DNA of 64,000 nt. It comes from Haladaptatus pallidirubidus (GTDB lineage: Archaea > Halobacteriota > Halobacteria > Halobacteriales > Haladaptataceae). The DNA lies in NCBI RefSeq assembly GCF_020700235.1, contig NZ_CP085302.1, positions 248,001-312,000 of the forward strand, written 5' to 3'. The notes beneath the pieces are model-generated. The model was not told where the DNA came from. It saw nothing but the letters and a program-made list of their open reading frames with translations, and made no database searches. Every line of letters starts with the position of its first letter. Position 1 is the stretch's first letter. This document shows, piece after piece, positions 1 through 9,090 of the stretch. The position numbers and the translations under genes were made by a program.

Positions 1-189
1 ATCAACGAGGAGTTCGACGACGCACTGGCAGCCGCAGACGAGTACGAAGAGCGGAGCGTAGACGAGATATTCGAGTATCTATACGACGACCTACCGCCGT
101 ACCTCCAGCGACAACTGGTCGAATTCAAGGTGTTCCTCGAGGAGCGGCCGGACGCGTACGATCACATTCAACAGAGGGTAAAGGGGTGA
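1..189 (+). CDS. E1 alpha subunit of 2-oxoacid dehydrogenase, C-terminal end (partial)
   Basis: Frame 1 is open from the window edge to TGA at 187-189 and gives 62 acidic residues ending in QQRVKG. The tail is helical and charged, as in the C-terminus of thiamine-diphosphate-dependent E1 alpha subunits of pyruvate, branched-chain or acetoin dehydrogenase complexes. The identification rests mainly on the next gene, an unmistakable E1 beta subunit that starts 7 nt after this stop; alpha and beta are normally co-transcribed. The catalytic part lies outside the window, so the substrate cannot be judged. Confidence 0.7.
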   Translation: MNEEFDDALAAADEYEERSVDEIFEYLYDDLPPYLQRQLVEFKVFLEERPDAYDHIQQRVKG

Positions 190-196
190 CGTAGCC

Positions 197-1162
197 GTGC
201 AAGAAACCATCGTTGGAGCGATCAACGACGCGCTGCACGCCGAGATGGCGACGGACGACAAGGTGGTGGTTTTCGGCGAGGACGTCGCCGAAAGCGGCGG
301 CGTCTTCCGGGCAACCGACGGGCTGAAAGATCGATTCGGCAAGGAGCGAGTCACCGACACGCCCCTCTCGGAGATCGCCATCGTCGGCGGCGCGGTCGGC
401 CTCGCGATGTACGGCTATCGCCCCGTGGCCGAGATCCAGTTCTCGGGGTTCCTCACCCCGGCGTTCGACCAACTCGTCACGCAGGCGAGTCGAATTCGCT
501 GGCGGACGCGCGGCGAATGGACCGCACCGCTCGTCGTTCGGACACCCTACGGTGCAGGGGTCAAAGCGCTCGAACACCACTCTGAAAGCCTGGAGGGGGC
601 GTACGGCCACGTCCCCGGACTGAAGGTGGTCGTCCCGAGCACGCCGCACGACGCGAAGGGACTCCTGATCGCGGCCATCCGCGACCCCGATCCGGTGCTC
701 TTCCTAGAACCGAAGCACATCTACCGGTCGTTCAACGGGGAACTCCCCGAAGAGTCCTACAAAGTACCGATTGGAGAGGCCGCCGTCCGGCGCGAGGGAA
801 CAGAACTGACTGTCGTCTCATGGGGAGCCATGATGGAACCGACGATGGCGGCCGTAGAGAATCACGGCGTCGACGCCGAGGTGATCGACCTCCGTACCGT
901 CTCACCGCTCGACCACGAAACGATCGTCGAGTCGGTGAAGCGGACGGGACGAGCGTTGGTGGTGCACGAAGCGGCGCGGACGGGCGGATTCGGTTCAGAA
1001 CTCGTCGCTCGCATCAACGACGACGCGCTGTACTATCTGGAAGCGCCCGTCGAACGCGTTACTGGCTTCGACATTCCCGTCCCTCTACTCTCGATGGAAG
1101 ACTACTACCTCCCCAATCCGCCTCGTATCGAAGAAGGGATTCGTAGAGTTCTCGAGCACTGA
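197..1162 (+). CDS. 2-oxoacid dehydrogenase E1 component, beta subunit
   Basis: 321 aa, the usual length for an E1 beta subunit. It forms the alpha2beta2 E1 heterotetramer that decarboxylates a 2-oxoacid on thiamine diphosphate and passes the acyl group to lipoyl-E2. Visible signatures are FGEDVAESGGVFRATDGL near residue 25, DTPLSEIAIVGGAVGLAMYG near 55, FLEPKHIYR near 170, and a transketolase C-terminal domain from about 190 (VVSWGAMM, DLRTVSPLD, VVHEAARTGG). The start is GTG at 197, closely coupled to the upstream alpha subunit. E2 and E3 are not downstream; the next gene is convergent. Pyruvate, acetoin or branched-chain substrates are all possible. Confidence 0.93.
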   Translation: MQETIVGAINDALHAEMATDDKVVVFGEDVAESGGVFRATDGLKDRFGKERVTDTPLSEIAIVGGAVGLAMYGYRPVAEIQFSGFLTPAFDQLVTQASRIRWRTRGEWTAPLVVRTPYGAGVKALEHHSESLEGAYGHVPGLKVVVPSTPHDAKGLLIAAIRDPDPVLFLEPKHIYRSFNGELPEESYKVPIGEAAVRREGTELTVVSWGAMMEPTMAAVENHGVDAEVIDLRTVSPLDHETIVESVKRTGRALVVHEAARTGGFGSELVARINDDALYYLEAPVERVTGFDIPVPLLSMEDYYLPNPPRIEEGIRRVLEH

Positions 1163-1194
1163 GTCGAGGCGGATAATTAGACTCCGACTCTACT

Positions 1195-2661
1195 CTAAGG
1201 AAGGAGATCGAGATAGTTCGCAGCGTGTGCGAGCGCTGCGACGATGGGGATCAAGAGCGCTGTGCGGAGCGCGAATATGACGATGAGATCGCGGAATCGG
1301 ATGGGGATGTCGTTGAACATGTCCATCATCATCGGGGCTGATGCAGCGAAGAAGATTATCTGTGAGATTGCTACGATGGTGACGAAAAACCGGGCTATCG
1401 CGCTCGTCTCCGCAACAACCGCCGCCGCGGAGACCTGCTCGATGCCACTGATGAGTATTGCTGACGCGACCAGGTTCGAATTCGGAATCCCGAAGGCGGC
1501 GATGACGGGAGAAAGCGGCGCCGAAATGAGTTGAAACACGTCGGTCTGGGCGACGAGGAGGAGCGTAACGGTGCTGATCGCGACGACGGTGCCGAGGGTG
1601 ATCGCCGTAACTTTCAGTCCGTCTATCAGTCCTATTATCGCCGTCGAACCGATGCCTTCGTCCTCCGCCTCATCCAACGCCTGTCTGATGGCGAATCGGA
1701 CGTAGTCGGTCGGAGAGCCGGTGAAGGAGTCTTCCGGCGACGGTTCGACGATGTACTCATCGGGAATGTTGTTGAGTGGCGGAACGCGGACGAGGACGAT
1801 TCCGCAGAGGATCACGGCGACGGCCCACGAAAGGAGGATGAGCGGGAATATCTGGAGGAGACCGACCGTCGAGACGATGACTCCGACGAATCCGATACTC
1901 ACCGGCGCGAAGCAGGTTGCGATAATGAACACATCACGTTTGTGATAGCCGCCGCGGTGGAAGACGTTGTACGTCACGTAATAACCAACTGTGAACGCGC
2001 CGATCCAGGATGCGAGAGAGTCGAGCGCCGCGCGGCCGGGGAGTCGGAACAGCGGGCGCATGAAGGGACGGGCCAGCGTCCCGATGAACTCCAGCCCCCC
2101 AAGTTCGACGAGCAGGTTTACGAACACTGCCCCGAGCGGGATGATGACGACGATACTCAGGACGATCGTCCCCCACACGAGACCGCCGACGAGGTCGGCG
2201 TGCAGGACGGCCGGACCGAGTTCGAAGAACAGGAGCGCTGCGAAGAAAACCCCGAATATTCGGAGGAACAAGAAAAGCGGCGTCGTCTTCCAGTACTGGA
2301 GATCGATTCGTTCGGCGAAACGGTCGTCCAGCGAGATAACGCCTCGATTCCGTAGTTCCGCGACGGTCGACAAGATGCCGCCGGCTGTAACTAGCATGAG
2401 ACCGGCGACGCTGGTAAGGGTGGGGAAGGTATCGGTAATCAACCCGGCGGCGATGTCGAATGGGACAGTAATCTGTCCCTCCCACGTGACGGGTACGAGG
2501 AAGAAGACCACTCCGAGACCGAAAGCGAACAGGAATCGTAACGCGGGAACCCACTCGAAGTCCGTCGTGTCGACGTCGTGTATCGTCTTCGCCTCCTCTC
2601 GATTTTCGTCTCGGTTCCATGTTCGCTGGTCGGAGGTCTGCCACGGCTTCTGACTGAACAT
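1195..2661 (-). CDS. YjiH family membrane protein (nucleoside-recognition/Gate domain), copy 1
   Basis: 488 aa from the chosen start. A charged N-terminus of about 45 residues is followed by some ten hydrophobic segments, with the Gate-type motifs GRAALDSLASWIGAF and, near the C-terminus, FFAASAPMMMDMF followed by DIPIRFRDL. The family is a predicted transporter of unknown substrate. The frame is open for 33 codons further upstream, but a TATA-like TATATAA on the minus strand at 2693-2699 lies 35 nt before the internal ATG at 2661, which makes 2661 the natural start with a very short leader. A close paralogue is at 9286-10746, with the same motifs. The gene is convergent with the E1 beta gene. 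Confidence 0.85.
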   Translation of the reverse strand: MFSQKPWQTSDQRTWNRDENREEAKTIHDVDTTDFEWVPALRFLFAFGLGVVFFLVPVTWEGQITVPFDIAAGLITDTFPTLTSVAGLMLVTAGGILSTVAELRNRGVISLDDRFAERIDLQYWKTTPLFLFLRIFGVFFAALLFFELGPAVLHADLVGGLVWGTIVLSIVVIIPLGAVFVNLLVELGGLEFIGTLARPFMRPLFRLPGRAALDSLASWIGAFTVGYYVTYNVFHRGGYHKRDVFIIATCFAPVSIGFVGVIVSTVGLLQIFPLILLSWAVAVILCGIVLVRVPPLNNIPDEYIVEPSPEDSFTGSPTDYVRFAIRQALDEAEDEGIGSTAIIGLIDGLKVTAITLGTVVAISTVTLLLVAQTDVFQLISAPLSPVIAAFGIPNSNLVASAILISGIEQVSAAAVVAETSAIARFFVTIVAISQIIFFAASAPMMMDMFNDIPIRFRDLIVIFALRTALLIPIVAALAHAANYLDLLP

Positions 2662-2692
2662 GGTCGGATATCGCCACGGACATAGAAAAATG

Positions 2693-2702
2693 TTATATAT
2701 TA
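2693..2702 (-). promoter_or_regulatory. TATA box of yjiH copy 1
   Basis: AT-only stretch (TAATATATAA on the minus strand) in otherwise GC-rich DNA, about 35 nt upstream of the ATG at 2661. Spacing fits a haloarchaeal promoter with a leader under 10 nt and decides the start of the downstream gene. Confidence 0.5.
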
Positions 2703-2885
2703 TCATGCAACATTTTACGGAGAGCTGTCGAAACGGTGTCTGGTGGAACCGGTCGAACAAAGGGATGATAGAGGAAAGCGATGCAGGCCGTAGTGTGTTC
2801 GAAGAGCGTTAAATTTTCTAACCACTCATTGGCTTATTACTCCACGATTGCTATAAGTAGGATCCACGAGAAAGGGTGGTTTCCG

Positions 2886-4265
2886 TCAGATGGGGTACTC
2901 TCGGCGCTCGCGCTGCACCGAAACCCACCGTTCTTCGGTGAACTCGCGGAGGATAGCTTCGCCGTTGTATCGACCGAGCCCCGAACTCTTCACGCCGCCG
3001 AACGGGACATGCGGTTCGTCGTTGATGGGCTGGTCATTGATGTGAACCATCCCAGCCTCGATTTGGTCTGCGACAGCTTTTGCCCAGGCGAGGTCGGTCG
3101 AGAGCACTGACGCAGTGAGGCCATATTCGGTATCGTTGGCGAGTTCGATCGCCTCGTCGTCGTCCGTGAAGGGAATGACCGGCGCGATGGGGCCGAAGTG
3201 CTCGTTGCAGGAGACGGCCATGTCGTTCGTGACGTTGGCCAACACGGTCGGCTCGACGAAGAGATCTTCGTGATTGCCCCCGGCAACGACATCCGCACCT
3301 GCTTCGACACTCGCTTCCACGTACTCGACCATCGCATCGCGCTGAGACTCGTTGATGATTGGACCGACGTCGCTCCCTTCCGCCGGGTCGCCTACGGTGA
3401 GTTCTTCGGCTCGCTCGGCCAGTCGCTCAACGTACTCGTCGTACAGCGAATCGTGGACGAGGTGGCGGTTGATGGAGATGCAGATCTGCCCCTGGTGGAA
3501 GAACGAACCGAAGACCGCGGCGTCGACGGCCAGATCGAAGTCGGCGTCCTCGAGGACGACGTACGGGTTGTTGCCGCCGAGTTCGAGCGCCGGCAGCGCG
3601 AGGTTCTCTCCCGCGTTCTGAGCGACTAGTTTGCCGACTTCGGACGAACCAGTGAACGAGACGACATCGGCATTCGGGTGCGACGCAACCGCGTCGCCGG
3701 CGTCTTGGCCGTGGCCGGGGACAACGTTGAGGACGCCCGGCTGGAGGCCGGCCTCTTCGAACAGGCGTGCGATGGCCAATCCCCCACCGATCGGCGTCTC
3801 TGGCGCGGGTTTCAGTACCACCGCGTTGCCGAGCGCGATCACGGGTGCCACGGCGCGCATCGAGAGGTGGAATGGTACGTTCCACGGCGTAATGATTCCG
3901 ACAACACCGACGGGGTTGCGATGTACCTCATTGTCCCGACCCGGGATGGTGGAGTTGGCCATCGTACCCTGCGCGCGGGTTGGAAAGCTTGCCGCTTCCG
4001 CCATCATTCCCGGGGAGAGCATATCTAGTTCGATGTGCGCCTTCATCTGGGTGCTGCCACCCTCTCGAACGAGTATATCGCCGAGTTCCTCCTCATGTTC
4101 GCCGATGAGATGCATCGCTTTCTGGATAACTTCGGCGCGTGCTTGCGGCGCCGTCGCCGCCCAACGAGAGTGGGCGGCGACGGCGGCTTCGAACGCCTCG
4201 TTCACGTCGTCCGGGTTCCCAGCCGGTACCGTTGCAATCTCCCCCCGGGTCGCGGAATTTTCCAC
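2886..4265 (-). CDS. NAD(P)-dependent aldehyde dehydrogenase, N-terminus interrupted by an in-frame stop
   Basis: 459 codons from a GTG at 4265. Oxidises an aldehyde to the acid with NAD(P). Visible are the cofactor-binding segment ITPWNVPFHLSMRAVAPVIA with VLKPAPETP, the catalytic Glu in LELGGNNPY, the catalytic Cys in FHQGQICISINR, and the C-terminal HINDQPINDEPHVPFGG. Family members carry about 30 more residues. Here the frame stays open upstream of 4265 and encodes a convincing N-terminus (IETDWNHLYIDGNRRPAS), but it has no ATG after a TAG at 4356-4358. Beyond that TAG, in the same frame, is ATG GCA CAA at 4367-4359. So the natural start is probably 4367 and codon 4 is a stop. A shortened protein from GTG 4265 would lose the first beta strands of the cofactor domain. 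Substrate unknown. Confidence 0.85.
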   Translation of the reverse strand: MENSATRGEIATVPAGNPDDVNEAFEAAVAAHSRWAATAPQARAEVIQKAMHLIGEHEEELGDILVREGGSTQMKAHIELDMLSPGMMAEAASFPTRAQGTMANSTIPGRDNEVHRNPVGVVGIITPWNVPFHLSMRAVAPVIALGNAVVLKPAPETPIGGGLAIARLFEEAGLQPGVLNVVPGHGQDAGDAVASHPNADVVSFTGSSEVGKLVAQNAGENLALPALELGGNNPYVVLEDADFDLAVDAAVFGSFFHQGQICISINRHLVHDSLYDEYVERLAERAEELTVGDPAEGSDVGPIINESQRDAMVEYVEASVEAGADVVAGGNHEDLFVEPTVLANVTNDMAVSCNEHFGPIAPVIPFTDDDEAIELANDTEYGLTASVLSTDLAWAKAVADQIEAGMVHINDQPINDEPHVPFGGVKSSGLGRYNGEAILREFTEERWVSVQRERREYPI

Positions 4266-4549
4266 CGCGATGGAGTCGCCGCCACTCGCCGGACGGCGAT
4301 TCCCGTCGATGTAGAGGTGGTTCCAGTCGGTTTCGATACTGAATGGCGAAACGTTCTATTGTGCCATGATAGCTCAGTCTTGTTAGGTGATATTGAATCC
4401 TTAGGATGGGTTAGCATAGGAGTGCGATACAAGCAATCGCACCGTATCGGCGTCGATTCGACTGATTTTGCCTCGACTGAGGTTCGCTTGGGTAGCAGAA
4501 ACAAACGAACGGGGTAGAGGTAGGCCGTTGATCACGGAGGAAAGGTCGT

Positions 4550-4800
4550 TTTTCCGACCGAAGTGTCCGAGATTTCGCAGCGCGCATTGGCCAACTCAAA
4601 TCCGACTTCACCACGCTCAGCGAACTCAGGACGAGAGAGGGGCTTTCGGTTGTGGAGCGAACCGCGAATCGAATGGAAGGAACGCTGGAGACGCTCGATC
4701 AATACGTTCCGCGGTACTGGACGAGTGAAGTCCGTCCGATTACTCGGATCACCTGCAGCGAACCAGCAAAACACCCCCGTACGAACACAAGTTTAAGCCG
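4550..4800 (+). other. Possible decayed coding remnant
   Basis: In one plus-strand frame the stretch reads as an amphipathic, coding-like segment (VRDFAARIGQLKSDFTTL, then TREGLSVVERTANRMEG and LETLDQYVPRYW) without a plausible start, and it runs on into unlikely sequence. I see no family match that I can name. It could be the tail of a decayed haloarchaeal regulator. The rest of 4368-4821 holds only the promoter of the next gene. Confidence 0.25.
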
Positions 4801-4821
4801 ACTCCCGGCGCAACATAGCGC

Positions 4822-6237
4822 ATGGCTTCGAATTCGACCGCGACAGACGAGGATCGACTTCGAGAACTAATCGACCAGCTGTTGGTTCGGGATGCCGACG
4901 CGCATAAATCGGCGCTCTCCGAATTGGCTGAGGTCGGCGATTCACGCGTCGTCCCGCACCTCGTCGAGGTGTTGGTGATCCACGAAATCGGAAGTAACTG
5001 GTCAGCATTCGGCTTTCCAGAAGTGCTGCGCGACCGCTCGCCGCCTCGCTACCTCGAACTTCCGGAGGCGTGCTGGCCCGGCGTCCGCGAGGCGCTTCAG
5101 TCGATCGCAGACCCAAATTTCGATTCGCAGTACGCATGGGTGGAGTGGGAGACCTGGTATTCTCAGCAGGATATTGAACCGCTCACGGGGTTCGACGAGT
5201 GGAAGCTTCGGCTCTACCGTTCGTTCCTTCCGCCGGTGGGTCGCCTCTTGGACGCGACACCCCGAGCGTTCGACCTACAGGATATTCGCTGGGGGAACTG
5301 CGACCAGTCGTTCCTCGCGGCGTGTAACGAACCAAAGTTCGTCCCCAGCGAGGCGGCGGCCGCAGACGAGTCCGACTCTGGAGGGTACCTCGATCCGGAC
5401 GACGTCGTCTTCGGATTTGAGGTTGCCGGAACCACATATGCCGTGCCTCGATGGATTCTATTCCCACACGAGATGCTGAACGCAACCGTGGAAGGCGTTC
5501 CGTTGACGCTGACGTACTGTACGCTTTGCAATGCACCGATCTGTTACGACCGCCGCGTCGGCGATCGAACGCTTACATTCGGTAGCACAGGGATGCTACT
5601 CAGCGGCAACAAGGTCATGTTCGACGAGGAGACCGAGAGCCTCTGGAGCCAGCACCGCGGAACGGCAATCGCTGGCGAGTTCCTCGCCGACGGTACAGAA
5701 CTCGATTTTAAACCGGTCACGCAGACGACATGGGAGGCATGGCGCGACTCCTACCCTGACTCGCTTGCGCTGTCACTCGACACGGGGTACGACTACGACT
5801 ATCGACACTACGAGGGCAACGTCGGATTCTTCCGTCACTACTGGAACGACCCCGACGCCATCCAACCCGGAGTGCAAACCGACGATGGCGAACTGCCCGA
5901 AAAGGAGTCGGTGTACGGTGTGACCGTGGACGACGGAGCCGCCGTCCATGTCTATCCCCTCGACGCAATTCCCGACGACGGTGTTCTCATGGACGAAATA
6001 GCCGGTTGCGACGTCGTGGTTCTCGGCGATGTCGTCGGTGATATCGCGGTTTACGAGTCCCCACCAACACCCGTCGAGCGCGACGTTGACGAAATCGTCG
6101 ATACGAACGGGACCCGTTGGCGAATCAGCCCCGAACGTCTCCATTCGAAACGGGGTGAGCGCGATCGAATTCCCGGGCGGCACGGCCTGTTCTTCGCCTT
6201 CCGGACGCAGTACGAGCGCGTCGAAGTCCGTCCGTGA
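4822..6237 (+). CDS. DUF3179 domain-containing protein
   Basis: 471 aa, no signal peptide. The first 90 residues have a HEAT-like helical look (DADAHKSALSELAEVGDSRV). The DUF3179 domain covers about residues 170-460, with its typical Cys-rich patch LTYCTLCNAPICYDR near 235, LTFGSTGMLLSGNKVMFD near 255 and ESLWSQHRG. The domain is widespread in bacteria and haloarchaea and its function is not established. A TATA-like GTTTAAG at 4791-4797 lies 27 nt before the ATG, so the mRNA is probably leaderless. The gene stands alone between a decayed region and a monooxygenase remnant. Confidence 0.85.
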   Translation: MASNSTATDEDRLRELIDQLLVRDADAHKSALSELAEVGDSRVVPHLVEVLVIHEIGSNWSAFGFPEVLRDRSPPRYLELPEACWPGVREALQSIADPNFDSQYAWVEWETWYSQQDIEPLTGFDEWKLRLYRSFLPPVGRLLDATPRAFDLQDIRWGNCDQSFLAACNEPKFVPSEAAAADESDSGGYLDPDDVVFGFEVAGTTYAVPRWILFPHEMLNATVEGVPLTLTYCTLCNAPICYDRRVGDRTLTFGSTGMLLSGNKVMFDEETESLWSQHRGTAIAGEFLADGTELDFKPVTQTTWEAWRDSYPDSLALSLDTGYDYDYRHYEGNVGFFRHYWNDPDAIQPGVQTDDGELPEKESVYGVTVDDGAAVHVYPLDAIPDDGVLMDEIAGCDVVVLGDVVGDIAVYESPPTPVERDVDEIVDTNGTRWRISPERLHSKRGERDRIPGRHGLFFAFRTQYERVEVRP

Positions 6238-6356
6238 TTTCCCTCGACAAGTGATCGAGGACTCGACCGTCCATCAGTACTTGGCACCGCTCGCGATCGG
6301 CGGTCCGGATCGCAATCCGTAGGGGCCGTGTCGAGCCTCTCATCCGCAGGCACCCA

Positions 6357-6538
6357 CTAGTCAGGAGTCTTCGCCGCAAGCCATTTTTTCGTCTTGGGGA
6401 TCGGACTATCATCCTGGAGAAACTCGAGGGTCTGTCCGGCAGCGTTTTTGTTCCACTCCACCGCTGTCTCGCGCTGTGCCGCCTATGCCACGATATCCGC
6501 TTTCGCGACCACTTCCTTCGATTGAACCGCGACCGTGA
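6357..6538 (-). pseudogene. C-terminal remnant of a FAD-dependent monooxygenase
   Basis: The minus-strand frame ending in TAG at 6357-6359 reads AAQRETAVEWNKNAAGQTLE followed by FLQDDSPIPK. This matches the C-terminal part of the intact monooxygenase at 7737-8966 (AARREKAAEFNLNAAGQALE then YLQGGNPV). An in-frame TAG at 6483-6485 replaces the Tyr expected before AARRE, and no N-terminal part is visible upstream. It is therefore a leftover of a second copy, probably lost by deletion. The remaining DNA between 6238 and 6603 shows nothing else. Confidence 0.6.
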
Positions 6539-6603
6539 TGGTGGTTTCAGTGAAATGTAGACAGTCGGTGAAGTTAGGTCGCTGGATAGTCATTTGGACG
6601 ACC

Positions 6604-7089
6604 ATGCAAGAGGAATTCGAGGGGATGACCCCGACGATTGCCGAGAGCGCGTTCGTTTCGAAGATGGCCTACCTCGTCGGCGAGGTATTTGTCGCCGACC
6701 GAGCTAGCCTCTGGCCCTTCGTCTGCTTACGCGGTGACCGTGCTCCCGTCCACGTCGGAAAAGAGACGAACGTCCAAGAGTTCACGATGCTCCACGGAGC
6801 GGAGTTGGGAGACGAGGTCACGGTTGGTCACGATGCGGTCATTGATTTCGCGACGGTTCAGAACCATGCGCTCGTAGGGATGCAAAGCGCCATTCTTCGC
6901 GGGGCGATTGTGGAATCCAACTGCATCGTCGCTGCGAACACCGTCGTTTTGCAGGATCAAGTCATCCCTGAGGGACACATGGCGTATGGGACACCCGCAG
7001 AAACGAAGCCGCTTACTGAAGATCAGTTGGAACAAATATATCGGACTCATGAACATTACGTGAATCTCAGTCGGCGGTTCAAATCGTGA
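6604..7089 (+). CDS. Gamma-carbonic-anhydrase-like hexapeptide-repeat protein
   Basis: 161 aa, left-handed beta-helix of the gamma class. Motifs include SLWPFVCLRGDRAPVHVG, ETNVQEFTMLHG and VTVGHDAVIDFATV. In active gamma carbonic anhydrases three His bind the metal (in LH and in GHxxxxH contexts). Here the first two are present (MLHG, VGHD) but the third is Asp (GHDAVID), so CO2 hydration activity is doubtful. A role as an acyltransferase-like or scaffold homologue is possible. The frame is open 23 codons further up, but ATG 6604 gives the normal N-terminus for the family. It stands alone, with no clear operon partner. Confidence 0.8.
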   Translation: MQEEFEGMTPTIAESAFVSKMAYLVGEVFVADRASLWPFVCLRGDRAPVHVGKETNVQEFTMLHGAELGDEVTVGHDAVIDFATVQNHALVGMQSAILRGAIVESNCIVAANTVVLQDQVIPEGHMAYGTPAETKPLTEDQLEQIYRTHEHYVNLSRRFKS

Positions 7090-7325
7090 TTGACAGTCAA
7101 TTCGACGATTTCCGACAAGATGACGTTCACTCTCGTACCGATGAGAATCCCCAAACTACCGTAGTACGTCGCGAAAAGTAACCGAGAACGAGACCGGTAT
7201 TGCATCCGACAAACGAGAAAGTGCGATTAGGGAAATGTATCTGCTCTTCGGATACCCTCGCCTCGTCACAGTCCTGACGACCGGGAAGGGGGTGGATTTA
7301 CAAGGTCGCGACATCGAATGAGATC

Positions 7326-7649
7326 ATGGTGCCAGAAACGGACATCGAAGCGGCCGTTGAGCAGCATGACGACCTCCCAGGCGCTGACGATGTGTACGAT
7401 CACGATGAAGAGATTCCCATCACCGAACTTTTCGACGCCGCGTTCGTACAGACCCACACCGAGTTCGAATTGTTCGACGAATTAGTCGCAGCAAGTCCCA
7501 GTGATGCCGATTCCGCCGACGAACTCGAAACGATCCCCCATAGGGCATGGGACGAGTTCGTCGCCCAAACGACCGACTTCGAGGACGAAAAAGCGCTAGT
7601 AATGGCTGCCCGAGATCACTGGGTCGCCAAGAAATTAGATCTGGCCTGA
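7326..7649 (+). CDS. Conserved-looking small acidic protein, function unknown
   Basis: 107 aa, very acidic (DDLPGADDVYDHDEEIP near residue 15), no membrane segment, no Cys. I do not recognise a family. Support for it being real: strong haloarchaeal amino-acid bias, a TATA-like GATTTA at 7295-7300 placed 28 nt before the ATG (leaderless layout), and no competing frame. It precedes the convergent monooxygenase gene by 87 nt. Confidence 0.6.
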   Translation: MVPETDIEAAVEQHDDLPGADDVYDHDEEIPITELFDAAFVQTHTEFELFDELVAASPSDADSADELETIPHRAWDEFVAQTTDFEDEKALVMAARDHWVAKKLDLA

Positions 7650-7736
7650 ACTGGGTACTCTTTTCGCCGTATCTTCGTCGACGTGCCTATTGGCTCACTG
7701 GCTGGAGCGTGAGAAAAAGCAGTCGCCAAACGGAGT

Positions 7737-8966
7737 TCAGTAGTTCCCGGTTGAGACGATTGGCGGGGTGCCGTGAGGACCGTACGGCGCATCGTCAAGC
7801 CACTCGCCAGCGGTTTCGAAGTGATCCGCCAGCGCGGCAGCTGCTTCCTTCCGCAATATCGTCACAGGGTTGCCGCCTTGGAGATACTCCAGCGCCTGAC
7901 CGGCCGCGTTGAGATTGAACTCGGCGGCCTTTTCGCGGCGAGCCGCGTACAGCTCTATCTCGTCGCGGATGACGGCGTCGGTTTGGGCGTTGATCGCGGC
8001 CGCGATAGCCGAGGCCGCCTCATCCGCATCGGCAATACCGGAGTTCATACCGCGAGCGCCAAATGGCGCTAGCAGATGGGCCGCTTCTCCGGCTAGTAAC
8101 ACACGACGGTGTTCGTCCACGAAGGTATCCGCCATCACCTGGAGGAAGTAATAGCTCGAGACCCACTGCAGGTTATCCTCATAGCGCTCGCCCATGATAT
8201 CGCGGACGAACTCACGCATCCGCTCGTCGCTGCTGAGTTCATCGGGGTCGTCGCCCTCAATACACTGGATGTCGAGCCGCCAGCCGCCGGTGAACGGGAC
8301 GAGCAGCACGTTCCGACCGTCGGCCTCTGGGGCATCGTAGTGGAACACTCGCTCGAGTGGTAGCGGGTCATCGCCGACCTCTCCGACGTCTGCAATGATG
8401 AATGCATTCTCAGATTGATCTCCTTCAAAGTTCGCGCCGATCTCCTTGCGGACGGTCGATCCACCACCATCGGCACCGACCAAGAATTCGCCTACCCACT
8501 CGCGACCGTCAGCCGTTTCCACATGGACGCCAGTGGGAGATGTTTCCAATGTATCGACCTCGGCGTCCCAGTGAATATCGATCCCGGCCTCGTCCAGCGC
8601 GTCATGCATGTACTCTTCGGTCACGACTTGCGGGATGCTGGTGAAGTGAGGGATATCGCCTGAGCCGCCGGGCGAATCGTACGTCCGATCGAACACTTCC
8701 TTCCCTCTGAAAAGCGTTCGTCGCGTCGGCCAGACGAGCCCCTCGTCGACGAGGTCGGTGCCGAGCCCTGGATGAATTCGCTCGAGCGTCCGGAGCGTTG
8801 AGCCATGAACATAGATGGCGCGACTTCCGGATCGGTCGCGATCTTCAGACTCAGCCTCGAGGATTGTCGCCTCCACTCCGCGCGCGTGCAATGCTAATGC
8901 CGTTGTCATCCCAACCGGGCCAGCACCGGCTATCAGTACAGGCTCTCCTGTCGTATCGCCGCTCAT
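7737..8966 (-). CDS. FAD-dependent aromatic monooxygenase (PheA/TfdB/MhpA-like)
   Basis: 409 aa from ATG 8966 (the frame opens 17 codons earlier at 9017). A class A flavoprotein hydroxylase: the GxGxxG dinucleotide motif is in LIAGAGPVGMTTALAL at the N-terminus, the DG motif in LVGADGGGSTVRKEIG near residue 150, and the GD-type motif near 290 reads LLAGEAAHLLAPFGARGMN, with Glu where Asp is usual. It would hydroxylate a phenolic or polyketide substrate with NAD(P)H and O2; the substrate cannot be told. A fragment of a second copy lies at 6357-6538. The start at 8966 matches the tight spacing of MSGDTTGEPVLIAGAG to the flavin motif. Confidence 0.85.
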   Translation of the reverse strand: MSGDTTGEPVLIAGAGPVGMTTALALHARGVEATILEAESEDRDRSGSRAIYVHGSTLRTLERIHPGLGTDLVDEGLVWPTRRTLFRGKEVFDRTYDSPGGSGDIPHFTSIPQVVTEEYMHDALDEAGIDIHWDAEVDTLETSPTGVHVETADGREWVGEFLVGADGGGSTVRKEIGANFEGDQSENAFIIADVGEVGDDPLPLERVFHYDAPEADGRNVLLVPFTGGWRLDIQCIEGDDPDELSSDERMREFVRDIMGERYEDNLQWVSSYYFLQVMADTFVDEHRRVLLAGEAAHLLAPFGARGMNSGIADADEAASAIAAAINAQTDAVIRDEIELYAARREKAAEFNLNAAGQALEYLQGGNPVTILRKEAAAALADHFETAGEWLDDAPYGPHGTPPIVSTGNY

Positions 8967-9036
8967 AGGCGTATCGTTGGAGTAAATCGTGATAACAGTT
9001 GTGGTCATATCATCCACTCGGATCTGCCATTTATCG

Positions 9037-9090
9037 GTGAACCGTCTCGGGATTCAACCCCGAGTCACTCGACCTGCTCCGCCTATAGAA
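9037..9090 (+). repeat. Dispersed 54-nt element, copy 1 (possible IS200/IS605-type end)
   Basis: Begins GTGAACCG and ends with CCTGCTCCGCCTATAGA; the middle has an inverted repeat CTCGGG/CCCGAG. A similar element with the same two flanking blocks is at 59517-59570. Compact, conserved blocks with a hairpin between them resemble the end of an IS200/IS605 or TnpB element, but no transposase gene is attached, so this is inference. Confidence 0.4.

Noticed and set aside
4356..4358. TAG in the ALDH read as pyrrolysine or another recoded codon
   Set aside because: There is no pyrrolysine system in the window, the other interruptions here use TAA and TGA as well, and codon 4 is not a place for a catalytic residue.
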